A DNA stretch of 64,000 nt from Conexibacter sp. DBS9H8 (GCF_023330685.1 NZ_CP097128.1:3472001-3536000); one strand, 5' to 3'. Counted from the first letter of the stretch, positions 8,330-17,563 are shown. Made by a program: numbers and translations. Notes: a model not told the origin generated them from the sequence alone.

Positions 8330-8763
8330 TGAATATCCCGCCCACCGATCAGCTCGTTGGCACCGAGCTTCCCAGCGGGGAATTTCGCATCAGGACAGAG
8401 GAGAACGATCGCTTCGTCGCGGCGGTCCACGCTGACCCACTGCCCGACGGCTTCGCGCATCCGGTGTACGTCTACGCGGCAACGCAGCGAGGTATCGGCA
8501 TTAGCCTGGGCGGCATCTTCGCCCAGATCGGCTTCACGATGGAGGAAGGGCCCATGCTTGGCGCCTGCACGATCACAATCTCACAACCGTTGCGGGTCGA
8601 GATCATCTACCACGTGAGCGGGAAGGTCGTCGGCCTTGAGCACAAGGTCGGCGCCAGCACCGGGCCCTTTGATCTGATGACCGTCCAAGAGCAGCTCACC
8701 GCGCCGGACGGCACTCCGACAGCGGAGATCACCAACGTATACGTACTCCCACGACGATGCTAA
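8329..8763 (+). CDS. MaoC-like / FAS1-like dehydratase-domain protein
   Basis: A 144-residue hotdog-fold protein. LPSGEFRIRTEENDRFVAAV, then DPLPDGFAHPVYVYA, and a long central helix (GIGISLGGIFAQIGF) match the N-terminal FAS1-like hydratase domain that often pairs with a separate MaoC domain. The active-site Asp/His motif of a catalytic MaoC half is not obvious here, which fits a partner subunit. Translation is coupled to the dehydrogenase (TGATG overlap). The likely partner is the MaoC protein at 10587, now separated from it by IS1380 copy 2. Together they would hydrate an enoyl-CoA. Confidence 0.65.
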   Translation: MNIPPTDQLVGTELPSGEFRIRTEENDRFVAAVHADPLPDGFAHPVYVYAATQRGIGISLGGIFAQIGFTMEEGPMLGACTITISQPLRVEIIYHVSGKVVGLEHKVGASTGPFDLMTVQEQLTAPDGTPTAEITNVYVLPRRC

Positions 8764-8897
8764 GCCTGGATCCACCGTTGGGTCGGGGTTGGGAGCGAAG
8801 ATCGGGCTCAATTGGCCTGGCCCGGCGGCCGGTCACCGGCGGATGAGCCGATCACGGAAATCCCCCAGCTCTGATAGCCCACTGATGGCGGGTCTAA

Positions 8898-10542
8898 GCC
8901 CTGATCCACTGATTCTGTGGGGTGGTTCTGTCCGGGGTCGTGTGAAGAATGACCTCCTGAGCAGGTTAAAAGCGACCGATTCCGGCGGTCGCGGCCTGCG
9001 ATCAGGAGGTCACCTTCATGGTGAACGATGCCACGACGGTCGGACTGGACGGCGTCCAGGTCGTTTTTGATGATGAGCGGGCGGTGTCTGACGCCGGGAT
9101 CGCGCTGGTCAGCACGCTCACGCGGCGCCTTGGGGTCGAGTCACTCGCCGGCCGGCTGATCTCTCTGCGGTCTGACCGTCCGGGGGCGGCGAACGCGGGC
9201 CGCAAGGTCATGGCGGTCCTGTTCGCGATGGTCCTCGGCGCGGACTGCATCGATGATTGTCAGGTGCTGCGGGCGGGCCGGACCGGACGGCTGCTCGGCG
9301 GGTGGATGCCGGCGCCCTCGACGCTGGGCACGTTCCTGCGCGCGTTCACCTTCGGGCATGTTCGCCAGCTCGACAAGCTGCTCGGCGACACGCTGGCGCG
9401 TGCGTGGCGGGCCGGCGCGGGCCCCGGCCACGCCCGGCTGGTGATCGACATCGACAGCTTCGTCGGGGAGGTGTGCGGCCCACTGAAACAGGGAGCGGGA
9501 TACGGGTACACCAAGCTGTTTGGATATCACCCGCTGCTGGCGACCCGGGCCGATACCCGCGAGGCGCTGCACATCCGACTGCGCAAGGGATCAGCGAACA
9601 CGCAAAAGGGTGTCAAACGGTTCTGTGAGGAACTGATCGCCCGCGTCGAACGCGCCGGTGCGACCGGGCAAAAGCTCGTGCGCGCAGACTCGGGGTTCTG
9701 GAACATGAAGGTGTTCGAGCTGCTGGAGGCCAAGGGCTGGCAGTACTCCATCGGGGTGCGCAACATCAAGGCTGTGACCACAGCGATCCATGGGATCGCA
9801 GATGGTGACTGGCAGTCGATTGAGTACCCCGACGGCGGTGAAGCCCAGATCGCCGAGACTCTCTACAACAACCGGCGTCTCATCGTGCGCCGCACCCGCC
9901 TGACTGACCCTGAGCAGCTCATGCTCTGGCCGGACTGGCGACACTTCTGCTTCATCACCAACCGCACCGACGCGCTCGCCCTGGTCGAGGCCGAACACCG
10001 TGACCACGCCGTCGTGGAGCAGGTCATCGCCGACCTCAAAGACCAGGCTCTTCAGCACTTTCCCTCCGGTCACTTCTACGCGAACGCCGCCTGGACCGTG
10101 CTCGCCGCACTCGCGCACAACCTGCTCAGATGGACCCAGATCATCGGGCTGCCCAACAGCACCATCCGCGCCGCCCGCACCCTGCGGCGCCGACTGATCC
10201 AGATCACCGGACGGCTGACCCGACACGCACGCGGCTGGACCCTGCACCTCCCCGCCCGCTGGCCCTGGCACGGCGACTACCTCGCCGCACTCGCACGGAT
10301 ACGCGCACTCCCAGCCGCCTGACCGGCCGACCGGCCGGTCCCGGCCTCACTGAACTCCCGCCGACCTTCCGCTCACCCCGGGCGCGATCACCGCCGCCCC
10401 AAACCGACCCCGAAAACCGCTTTGGACCCGATAGCCGAGAGACCTGGCACCCCGTTCAACCCCGCCAGCACCTCCCATCAAGCAAGAACCGGCCCAGCGA
10501 CCGCAAAAAAGAACTCTGACCCAGCCCATCGGTGGATCAGGG
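8898..10542 (+). mobile_element. IS1380-family insertion sequence, copy 2
   Basis: A second 1,645-bp copy, same orientation as copy 1, with the same ends and leader hairpin, flanked by CTAA at 8894-8897 and 10543-10546. It inserted in the short gap between two MaoC-type genes. Joining the flanks gives only about 180 bp between them, so the pair was probably co-transcribed before the insertion. Confidence 0.95.
9018..10322 (+). CDS. IS1380-family transposase, copy 2
   Basis: A 434-residue DDE transposase identical in sequence to the product of copy 1, with the same buried Shine-Dalgarno eight bases before the ATG and the same hairpin over the stop codon. Its frame and catalytic motifs are intact. 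Confidence 0.93.
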   Translation: MVNDATTVGLDGVQVVFDDERAVSDAGIALVSTLTRRLGVESLAGRLISLRSDRPGAANAGRKVMAVLFAMVLGADCIDDCQVLRAGRTGRLLGGWMPAPSTLGTFLRAFTFGHVRQLDKLLGDTLARAWRAGAGPGHARLVIDIDSFVGEVCGPLKQGAGYGYTKLFGYHPLLATRADTREALHIRLRKGSANTQKGVKRFCEELIARVERAGATGQKLVRADSGFWNMKVFELLEAKGWQYSIGVRNIKAVTTAIHGIADGDWQSIEYPDGGEAQIAETLYNNRRLIVRRTRLTDPEQLMLWPDWRHFCFITNRTDALALVEAEHRDHAVVEQVIADLKDQALQHFPSGHFYANAAWTVLAALAHNLLRWTQIIGLPNSTIRAARTLRRRLIQITGRLTRHARGWTLHLPARWPWHGDYLAALARIRALPAA

Positions 10543-10586
10543 CTAAATGCAGTCGACATGGAGACCGTCAAAACACCCGTGGCGGC

Positions 10587-10991
10587 ATGATCGGTCCTGG
10601 TGCCACACTGGGACCCTGGGCCCTTGATCACGTCGGCGCCGCCGACATGCGGACGCTGGCAGAGGTCTTCGAGGACCCCAACCCAATCCATCTGGACCGC
10701 GCAGCGGTAGGTGCGCTCGGGATGGGGGATGCCCTGATCAACCAAGGTCCCGCAAACATCGCGTACATCTACAACATGCTCCGGTACACACTTCCGGACG
10801 CAACCGTCGAACAGCTGTCGGTGCGTCTGCTGGCAAACGTGCGAGAGGGGGATCGGGTCATCGCCGGCGGAGAGGTTCTCACTGAGCGACGTGAGGGAGG
10901 TCGGTCGTGGCTCAGCTGTCGGGTCTGGCTCGACGTAGCCAATAGAGCTCGGGCCATCGACGGGACAGCCGAGCTCCTGCTCCCTGCCTGA
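10587..10991 (+). CDS. MaoC-like enoyl-CoA hydratase
   Basis: A 134-residue single hotdog domain. RTLAEVFEDPNPIHLDRAA carries the MaoC/R-hydratase signature (Asp and His of the hydratase-2 motif), and INQGPANIAYIYNML follows as the substrate-tunnel helix. It should hydrate a trans-2-enoyl-CoA to a 3-hydroxyacyl-CoA. The start chosen is ATG 10587; it overlaps (ATGA) the stop of a short frame METVKTPVAA (10558-10590), which may be the tail of a gene lost or cut by IS1380 copy 2. A longer frame that begins inside the element is an artefact. It is probably the partner of the FAS1-like half at 8329. Confidence 0.75.
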   Translation: MIGPGATLGPWALDHVGAADMRTLAEVFEDPNPIHLDRAAVGALGMGDALINQGPANIAYIYNMLRYTLPDATVEQLSVRLLANVREGDRVIAGGEVLTERREGGRSWLSCRVWLDVANRARAIDGTAELLLPA

Positions 10992-11248
10992 TCCAACGCG
11001 GTGGCTCTGCAGGTCGACACGTGCTCGTAGGCCGCCACTCGGCCGTCGGAATGAAATGTGGAACCGGAACGGGAGGCGACCGCACACCCTCACCTCCACG
11101 CTGAGATTCGCCTCTCCTCGCAGCGCCCGCTCAACGAGCGCGTCACCGCATCGTGCCGTGGCAAACGTTGCCCGGATCTTGGCGCTGGGGCGATCCTCAC
11201 TCATCCAAGGCGCCCGTTGAATCGGTGGCGCGATATCGGGGGACGGCA

Positions 11249-12256
11249 TCACGGGTTCGGCGCGGACGTGAGCTGCCGTTGGACGATGGCAGCGGCAGAG
11301 GCGGGATCCAATGTGCGGGCGGCGACCCGGTCCAAAACCTGTCGAGCGACCGGGTCGTTCGCGGCTATCGTCTCAAGGTCATTGCGGAGCCGGCGAACCG
11401 CGATCGCAACCACGGCAGTGGTCAGATTGTGCCGCCTCCGGTCCCGCAAAGTGCCCGCTGCGTCAAGGTGGGCCCGGTGCTCCGCGATCGTGTCGAGCAG
11501 CATCGCAACGCCGACGCCGCTGGCGGCTTGGGTGAGGAGGACCGGGACCTGCCAGCCCTGCCTGGATCGGAGAGCGAGGACGCCCTTGATCTCTCTCACC
11601 ATCGTTTGGGTCAGCGGGTGGTCCGCCTTGTTGACCACGATGACGTCGGGGATCTCCATCACTCCCGCCTTCAGCGCCTGGACCGAATCTCCAGAGCCTG
11701 GCACCAGCACTAGGACTACCGTGTCAGCATGGTGAACGATGTCGACCTCCGCCTGACCGACCCCTACCGTTTCAACGAGCACCGAGTCACAGCCCGACGC
11801 ATCCATCAGGAGTACAGCCTGCAGTGCCGCCTCCGCCAATCCCCCGAGTGCCCCGCGGTTGGCCATGCTGCGGATGAACACTCCGGGGTCGAGGAAGTGC
11901 TCCGTCAGCCGGATCCTGTCCCCGAGCAGCGCCCCGTTCGTGAAAGGGCTCGACGGATCGACACTCAATACCGCGATTGTGCGGTCGCGCTCGCGTTCGA
12001 GCTTGGTGACCGCGCCCACCAGCGTCGACTTGCCAACCCCGGGGGGCCCGGTGAATCCCACGATCGCCGCGTTCCCGGTATGCGGATAGACAATCCGTAC
12101 GATTTCACAGCCCTCGGGCGTGCCGGCCTCCACGAGGGTGATCGCACGGGCCAGCGCAGAGCGGTCGCCCTCAAGGAGACGTCGAGCCAGACCGCTGGCT
12201 CGCGTGGACGCTGAGGCTGTCTCCACAGTGTCAGCGGGCAGTGACGGCGTGCTCAA
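11249..12256 (-). CDS. meaB: MeaB/ArgK-type GTPase, chaperone of a B12-dependent mutase
   Basis: A 335-residue G3E-family GTPase. It shows the Walker A GFTGPPGVGKSTL (about residue 67-79), SVDPSSPFTNGALLGDR (switch/base-specific region of MeaB), the Walker B-like VLVETVGVGQAEVD, and NKAD as the G4 motif. MeaB proteins load adenosylcobalamin onto acyl-CoA mutases and rescue inactivated enzyme. It is the last gene of the mutase operon and overlaps the 3' end of the MmgE/PrpD gene by 26 bp, so its client is almost certainly the mutase at 17560-19299. A helical C-terminal dimerisation region (LRNDLETIAANDPVARQ) is present. Length is usual for the family. Confidence 0.93.
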   Translation of the reverse strand: MSTPSLPADTVETASASTRASGLARRLLEGDRSALARAITLVEAGTPEGCEIVRIVYPHTGNAAIVGFTGPPGVGKSTLVGAVTKLERERDRTIAVLSVDPSSPFTNGALLGDRIRLTEHFLDPGVFIRSMANRGALGGLAEAALQAVLLMDASGCDSVLVETVGVGQAEVDIVHHADTVVLVLVPGSGDSVQALKAGVMEIPDVIVVNKADHPLTQTMVREIKGVLALRSRQGWQVPVLLTQAASGVGVAMLLDTIAEHRAHLDAAGTLRDRRRHNLTTAVVAIAVRRLRNDLETIAANDPVARQVLDRVAARTLDPASAAAIVQRQLTSAPNP

Positions 12257-13637
12257 TCACACGCTTGAGCTGCCCGACGTTCGGCAGATCGCGCAGATCC
12301 CGGGTCAAGGTGGTCAGCTGCGTGGAGAGCTCGGGATCGACGAGATGTTCGAGCAACGTCGCGGCTTTGCGTTCGACGTCCGCCCGAGTCATCGGACAGG
12401 CTCGGCTGCCCTTCGGGTCCTCCACCTCCGCTTGGAACGTCTCCCCGCCTTCAGTGCTCACCGTGACTCGGGTGGGGAAGTGGGCGGGATAGATCCGATC
12501 CATCACAGCGTCATGCTCAAAGGTGACCAGACCGGCAATGCTCAGCAAATCTGGATCGGCCGGCCGCTTGCCGAGGAAATGCTGCACGGTGACATCTCCG
12601 TCGGCAAGCGCCGCGGCAAGGCAGAACTGAAGGCTCATCTGCGCCTCAACCCGGCCGCCGTTGCCGCTGTATTCATAACCGCACTGAAGTAGCACGCTTT
12701 CGGCGTTCGCCACGTTGATCTGGGTCACCGCATGAGGTTCGAGACCGTGCCTCTCACGCAGCGCAAGGAGCGCGTCGATCGACGAATGGGCGCTCCCACA
12801 GCATGGGTATGGCTTGATCGCGACCGAGTCAAGATCAAACCGGTGGCCAAGATCCCGGGTTAGCTCGCCAAACCGCGGAGCGTCAGAGATCGCGCTAAGC
12901 AGACCGCCGTCTGCGGCGTCAAGCGAGAGCAGCGGGCCTTTGAAGCCGCGCTTGCCCAGGCTAGCCGCGAGAATCCCGGCCTCAGCGGCCCGGCCAGCGT
13001 GGAAGCATTTTGTCATCGCCCCCTCAGCGCTGAAGGAGAACGTGCCCGCGGCCGTCGACGCGGCCACCCCGAAGGCACGGGCAAGTTGCTCGGCGTCCAA
13101 CCGAAGTAACCGGCCGGCGGCCGCTGTCGCTCCAAACGGACCGACGAGACCCGTGATATGCCAGCCCCGCGACCGTACCGAGCTACCGCCGGCGGCGATG
13201 CTCACCCTCCCCATGACGTCGTAGGCTGCGACCAAGGTCTCAAGGAGCTCGTGACCGGTCATCTTGTCATCGGCGAGGGCCAAGATGACGGGCGCGATCA
13301 CCGCCCCCACATGGGTTTTGCCCGCGGGGAGGTAGTCGTCGAATTCAAAACCGTGCGCACCCGCCGCATTGATGTTCGCGGCCCCGGCCGGATGCACATC
13401 CGCGCCCGACGCCCAGCTGATCGCAGACCCGCGCCGATACCGGGCTCTCACCTCGGAGTCGATCATCTGCACGGCGTCCTGAGTGGCACCGAACAGGCCG
13501 TTGGCGATCGCGTCAAGCAGCACAGAGCCGGCTCGCTGAACCGTCTCGTCGGAGAGCTGGTCGGCGTGAATCCCGCTCAACACATGTTGGGCGAGGATCT
13601 CGGTCGGAGTGTGGGTATGGGGCGGAGCGATGCTCAT
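12231..13637 (-). CDS. MmgE/PrpD-family protein (2-methylcitrate dehydratase-like)
   Basis: A 468-residue member of the MmgE/PrpD fold. It has the N-terminal helical domain with SVLLDAIANGLFGATQ, the conserved HGFEFDDYLPAGKTHVGAVI near residue 115, the AFGVAASTAAGTFSF helix and KPYPCCGSAHSSIDAL in the lid region. Family members include 2-methylcitrate dehydratase, cis-aconitate decarboxylase and iminodisuccinate epimerase, so dehydration or decarboxylation of a poly-carboxylate is possible. The exact reaction cannot be called. Placement between the aldehyde dehydrogenase and MeaB makes it part of the mutase pathway and, together with the VOC protein, recalls propionate-type metabolism without proving it. 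Confidence 0.85.
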   Translation of the reverse strand: MSIAPPHTHTPTEILAQHVLSGIHADQLSDETVQRAGSVLLDAIANGLFGATQDAVQMIDSEVRARYRRGSAISWASGADVHPAGAANINAAGAHGFEFDDYLPAGKTHVGAVIAPVILALADDKMTGHELLETLVAAYDVMGRVSIAAGGSSVRSRGWHITGLVGPFGATAAAGRLLRLDAEQLARAFGVAASTAAGTFSFSAEGAMTKCFHAGRAAEAGILAASLGKRGFKGPLLSLDAADGGLLSAISDAPRFGELTRDLGHRFDLDSVAIKPYPCCGSAHSSIDALLALRERHGLEPHAVTQINVANAESVLLQCGYEYSGNGGRVEAQMSLQFCLAAALADGDVTVQHFLGKRPADPDLLSIAGLVTFEHDAVMDRIYPAHFPTRVTVSTEGGETFQAEVEDPKGSRACPMTRADVERKAATLLEHLVDPELSTQLTTLTRDLRDLPNVGQLKRVIEHAVTAR

Positions 13638-13647
13638 ACTGGCGACC

Positions 13648-15111
13648 TCACGTCTTCAGCAGGAACGGGTCACGAGCCGCCCCCGAGGTGTCGATCATGG
13701 TGTTCTTGATCCGGGTGTAGCTCTCGATGGCCTCGGTGCCGCGTTCGCGCCCATAACCGCTATGTCCGAACCCACCGAACGGCGCCTGCGTTGCAGTTGC
13801 CCGGTAGGTGTTCACCCAGACCATTCCGCAGGCGAGCTCACGTGAGACGCGATGTGCGCGGCTCAGGTCGGAGGTCCAGACCCCTCCGGCCAAACCAAAC
13901 GGGGTTGCGTTGGCGATCTCGACCGCCTCCGCCTCAGTCGTGAAGCTCTGAATACTGAGGACCGGTCCGAAGATCTCCTCCTGGGCAACCCGCATCTCCG
14001 AGCTCACGCCCGTGAGCACGGTCGGCGGGACGAACAGAGGCTCGCCGTCGACGTTGGCCTCAGCTCCACCCAATGCCAGGGTCGCTCCTTCTGACACAGC
14101 ATCACTGATGGCTTGGCGAATGCGCTCGTATTGCGGCACGGTGGCAATCGGCCCCATCTCCGTGGCTTCGTCCAGCGGGTCACCGAGCTTGATCACAGAC
14201 GCCCGGTTCAACACACCCTCTGTGACCTCGTCGTAGACGCGCTCGTCGACGAGCAGCCGAGAGCCCGCGACACACGTCTGCCCGGCAGCTGCGAAGATGC
14301 CCGCAACGGCGCCGGACACGGCGTTCTCAATCACCGCATCGGCGAAGATGACGTTCGCCGATTTCCCGCCGAGCTCGAGGGCGACCGGGATCAGCGACTC
14401 GGCCGCAGCATGGGCGATCGCCCGCCCGACGCCCACGCTCCCCGTGAAGCTGACCATGTTGATCTTCGGATGGCTGACCAGTGCCCTGCCGACGTCGGCA
14501 GTCCCCGCCAATACGTTGATCACGCCAGCCGGAAAGCCCGCCTCAGCAACGAGCTGTGCCATCGCCAAGGTGCTCACCGAGGCGAACTCCGAAGGTTTGA
14601 TGACGGCTGTGTTGCCACACGCCAGCGCCGGCGGCAGCTTGTTCGACAGCAACGAGATGGGAGAGTTCCATGCGGTGAGGAGAGCGACCGCGCCGTGCGG
14701 CTCACGCACCGTGTAATTGAGCATGTCGACGTTGTCGAGCTGTTTGGTCTCCCCGTACATCTTGTCCGCGAGCCCGGCGTAGTAGCGGTAGTTGCGTGCG
14801 GCGAAGCGGATCTGATTCCGCGTCTCCCGGATGATCTTTCCGTTGTCGAGGGTTTCGATCTCCGCGAGTTCGTCGGCATCCCGCTCAAGCAGCTCGGCCA
14901 GCCGAAACATGAGTGCGGCGCGAGTGACCCCGCTGGATCTGCGCCATTGCGATGACGCAGCCTGCGCCGCGTTCACTGCGGCGTCGACCTGGCCGGTGTC
15001 GGCGGAGTTGAACTCCGCCCAGGTCCGGCGCGAGTACGGATTCTCGCTGGCGATCGTGGGTCCGTTTCCGTCGACGAATTCGCCGCCGATGTACAGCGAG
15101 AAGCGCTTCAC
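13648..15111 (-). CDS. NAD(P)-dependent aldehyde dehydrogenase
   Basis: A 487-residue ALDH. The general-base region reads VALELGGKSANVIF, and the nucleophile Cys lies in AGQTCVAGSRLLVDE. FTGSVGVG binds the dinucleotide, and EEIFGPVLSIQSF closes the domain. The start is taken as GTG 15111, overlapping the stop of the CaiB gene (GTGA); a longer frame to 15222 only copies antisense sequence. It oxidises an aldehyde to an acid or acyl-CoA. In this operon it may handle a semialdehyde released later in the pathway, which the CaiB transferase beside it could turn into a CoA ester. Confidence 0.92.
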   Translation of the reverse strand: MKRFSLYIGGEFVDGNGPTIASENPYSRRTWAEFNSADTGQVDAAVNAAQAASSQWRRSSGVTRAALMFRLAELLERDADELAEIETLDNGKIIRETRNQIRFAARNYRYYAGLADKMYGETKQLDNVDMLNYTVREPHGAVALLTAWNSPISLLSNKLPPALACGNTAVIKPSEFASVSTLAMAQLVAEAGFPAGVINVLAGTADVGRALVSHPKINMVSFTGSVGVGRAIAHAAAESLIPVALELGGKSANVIFADAVIENAVSGAVAGIFAAAGQTCVAGSRLLVDERVYDEVTEGVLNRASVIKLGDPLDEATEMGPIATVPQYERIRQAISDAVSEGATLALGGAEANVDGEPLFVPPTVLTGVSSEMRVAQEEIFGPVLSIQSFTTEAEAVEIANATPFGLAGGVWTSDLSRAHRVSRELACGMVWVNTYRATATQAPFGGFGHSGYGRERGTEAIESYTRIKNTMIDTSGAARDPFLLKT

Positions 15112-16367
15112 ACCACACCATCCTTCTTCAGCTCGTCGAGTTTCTCGGGGCTGACGTTGAGTAGCTCGCCGAGGACCTCGCCCGCATCGCCGCCGATGAT
15201 CGGGGCGCTGCGGTACTCCCACTCGTGGCTGGTCATGCGGATTGGGTTACCGACGAACTTCAGCGTTCCGCCCAGCTTGTTTTCGATCTCGACGGTCATC
15301 CCGCGCGCCTGAACCTGGGGGTCGGCCAGCGCTTCGTCAAGCCGGTTGACCGGGGCACAGAGTAGGTCAGACGCCATCAGATCGGTCAACCACTCCCCAC
15401 TGGTGCGCTCCAGGAAGACGGCGGCGATCAGCTCCATCAGCTCGGACTGGTGGGCGGCCCTCAACCTGGGCTCACTGAAGCGCTCGTCGGTCAGCCACTT
15501 AGGCTGGTTCATCACCTCGACCAGGCGACCCCAGCTCTTCTGGTCGTACACCGCGATCACGATGTAGGCGTCATCAGCGCACTTGTACGCGGCATAGGAC
15601 GGACTGTGTCCGCCCGACCCCTGCGGCCCGGGTATGGCGCCGTCGAGGAAGTAGTACGCCGAGAAGTACGGGACCATCGCGATCTGTCCATCGAGGAGGC
15701 CGATATCGATGGCCGCAGACGGTGGCCCGTCCTGCTCTCGGTCTCGCAGCGCCGCCATGATCGCAATGACCATCCACATCCCACCCGCGAGATCGGCCAC
15801 CGGAAGACCCATGCGGGCGGGCGGCTGCCCCGGATGCCCGGTCATGCTCATGCCGCCCGACAGCGCCTGGGCGATGAGGTCGACCCCCGGCCGATCGCGG
15901 TACGGGCCGGTCTGCCCGAACGCACTGAGCTGGGCGTAGATCAGGTTCGGATTGACCGCCTTCAGAGCCTCGTAGTCCAGACCGAGACGATCCATGACAC
16001 CGGGACGGAAGTTGTTGAAGCAGACGTCAGCCTTGGCCACCAGCCCCAGGAACAGCTCTCGCCCGACATCGGACTTCAGGTTCAGGGTCATGCTCCGCTT
16101 GTTGCGATTCAGCGCCAGGTAATGGGCGTCCTGACCCTTGTAGTAGTGGCGGACCATTCCGCCCGGGTCGTACCCGGCGTTGGAGCCAGGAGCTTCGATC
16201 TTGATGACGTCGGCGCCCAGGTCGGCCAGCAACATCGTGCAGTAGGGGCCGGCCAAGTGCCATGACAGGTCGAGCACGGTCACGCCCGCCAACGGCCCTC
16301 CGCGAGACCTACCGGAGCCTGGACTCTCGCCCGTCTCCCTCCTTGCGTCTGTGCTTTCGTCAAGCAT
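15108..16367 (-). CDS. CaiB/BaiF family CoA-transferase
   Basis: A 419-residue type III CoA-transferase. The N-terminus has VTVLDLSWHLAGPYCTMLLA and LGADVIKIEAPGSNAGYDPG, the CoA-binding Rossmann part. The nucleophilic Asp is in MGLPVADLAGGMW. It moves CoA between carboxylic acids through aspartyl-CoA and anhydride intermediates. The ATG at 16367 follows GGAGGCTGT, and the gene overlaps the B12-binding-subunit gene by 8 bp. In the operon it could activate the pathway acid at the expense of a downstream CoA ester, which would make the neighbouring ligase dispensable. Confidence 0.92.
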   Translation of the reverse strand: MLDESTDARRETGESPGSGRSRGGPLAGVTVLDLSWHLAGPYCTMLLADLGADVIKIEAPGSNAGYDPGGMVRHYYKGQDAHYLALNRNKRSMTLNLKSDVGRELFLGLVAKADVCFNNFRPGVMDRLGLDYEALKAVNPNLIYAQLSAFGQTGPYRDRPGVDLIAQALSGGMSMTGHPGQPPARMGLPVADLAGGMWMVIAIMAALRDREQDGPPSAAIDIGLLDGQIAMVPYFSAYYFLDGAIPGPQGSGGHSPSYAAYKCADDAYIVIAVYDQKSWGRLVEVMNQPKWLTDERFSEPRLRAAHQSELMELIAAVFLERTSGEWLTDLMASDLLCAPVNRLDEALADPQVQARGMTVEIENKLGGTLKFVGNPIRMTSHEWEYRSAPIIGGDAGEVLGELLNVSPEKLDELKKDGVV

Positions 16368-16794
16368 GCAACAGCCTCCTCCGCTCGGATACGGCCTCCT
16401 TGAGGGCCACAACGATTCCGCTGACCGGGGACTCGACGTTGAACACCAGGGCAACACCCGCCTGGAGCATCTCCTGTTCGTCATCGGGCGGTATGAGCCC
16501 GCCCACGACAACGAGCGGCGGCGTGTCAACCGGCTCGAGCAGGTCAAGGATCGCCTTGGAGAAATGACGGTGCCCACCGGCCAGGCTGCTCAGACCGATG
16601 ACGTCAGCGTCCTCCTGCAGTGCGGCGGCAACCACCTGCTCAGGCGTCCTGCGCAGACCGAGGTAGATGACTTCGAATCCGGCATTGCGGAGTCCGTGCG
16701 CGACCACGTGAACCCCGCGCTCGTGGGCGTCGAGTCCTGCCTTGGCGAGGATCACCCGGCCGCGAGGGCCGCTGAGGCCGTCATGCATCGCCAT
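16360..16794 (-). CDS. B12-binding small subunit of an acyl-CoA mutase
   Basis: A 144-residue cobalamin-binding Rossmann domain. ILAKAGLDAHERGVHVVA contains the DxHxxG motif that supplies the lower-axial His ligand; VIGLSSLAGGH (SxL motif) and VVVGGLIPPDDE (GG motif) complete the site. It matches the size of the small subunit of ICM- or archaeal MCM-type mutases. Start ATG 16794 overlaps the crotonase gene by 14 bp; a second ATG at 16788 is also possible. It should pair with the large subunit at 17560-19299, from which it is separated only by the crotonase gene. Confidence 0.93.
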   Translation of the reverse strand: MAMHDGLSGPRGRVILAKAGLDAHERGVHVVAHGLRNAGFEVIYLGLRRTPEQVVAAALQEDADVIGLSSLAGGHRHFSKAILDLLEPVDTPPLVVVGGLIPPDDEQEMLQAGVALVFNVESPVSGIVVALKEAVSERRRLLHA

Positions 16795-17563
16795 GCTCCT
16801 TGTCGCTCGTGGTGACGAAATCTGTGAGCGCTCGTGCCCGCTCCGCAGACCGCGTCGATTCCAGGCGCAGCCGATCCAAGGGCGCCCAGAACTGCTCCGA
16901 CCGGTCAGCTGGCTTGGCGAACTCATCGAGGATGTGCTTGTGCGAGCGCGCGAGCGCTGGGCTGGCGGCAACCCAGTTGTCAACTCGATCGTCCACCGAG
17001 GCCGCCTCGACCAGCTGATCGATCAGGCCGACTCGCAGCGCCTCAGATGCCTCAAGACGGTGGCCGCACATGAAGAGTCGCTTCGCCACCGACGGGCCGA
17101 GGATCGCCTGAAACCGCTCCAGCGAGCGTGGCTCGTAGACGGTGCCCAAGTTCGCTGCGGGCAGCCAGAACGTCGCATCGGCGGTGGCGATGCGGTGATC
17201 GCAGGACATGGCAAGGTCGAGTCCGGCCCCGGCGCAGTATCCGCGCACCAAGGCAAGCGTGGGAACCGGGCATGCGATAAGCGCAGCTGTGACGGCAAAG
17301 AGGATCTGGGACGGAGGCGGCGTCTCGGACTTTGCGATCTGAAGCGCCCGGATGTCGAACCCTGCGCTGAAGGCCTTCGTTCCAGCCCCCGTGACGGCCA
17401 GGAGCCTGAGCGTGGGGTCGGCCGAGGCGGCACGGACAATCTCAAGCAGCTGTCCGAGCTGCTCAGGATGCAGCGCGTTGTGCACCGCCGGCCGATTCAG
17501 GGTGACGGTCAGCACCTCACGCGCACGACGTGTGAACAGCATGTCCGCAGTCTGGGTGCTCAT
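16781..17563 (-). CDS. Crotonase-superfamily protein lacking the two hydratase glutamates
   Basis: A 260-residue enoyl-CoA hydratase/isomerase-fold protein. The oxyanion hole is clear (FSAGFDIRAL, then VRGYCAGAGLDLAMSCDHR). However, the two catalytic Glu positions of ECHS1-type hydratases are changed: GCELA-type Glu reads GLDLA, and the second, normally FGQPE-type, reads FWLPAANLG. It therefore may be an isomerase, hydrolase, decarboxylase or C-C lyase rather than a hydratase. It sits between the mutase large and B12 subunits and overlaps the former by 4 bp, so it probably acts directly on the mutase substrate or product. Confidence 0.85.
   Translation of the reverse strand: MSTQTADMLFTRRAREVLTVTLNRPAVHNALHPEQLGQLLEIVRAASADPTLRLLAVTGAGTKAFSAGFDIRALQIAKSETPPPSQILFAVTAALIACPVPTLALVRGYCAGAGLDLAMSCDHRIATADATFWLPAANLGTVYEPRSLERFQAILGPSVAKRLFMCGHRLEASEALRVGLIDQLVEAASVDDRVDNWVAASPALARSHKHILDEFAKPADRSEQFWAPLDRLRLESTRSAERARALTDFVTTSDKEHGDA

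Noticed and set aside
10422-10586. MaoC frame beginning inside IS1380 copy 2
   Set aside because: Same element tail read by chance; no ribosome site, and the hotdog domain starts after ATG 10587.
10992-11248. Possible small gene between MaoC and MeaB
   Set aside because: Frames there have no start with a ribosome site and no recognisable motif; it is a convergent 3' gap.
10347-11252. 301-codon minus-strand frame spanning the IS1380 end and MaoC gene
   Set aside because: High-GC shadow frame; no recognisable motif, and it crosses an element boundary.
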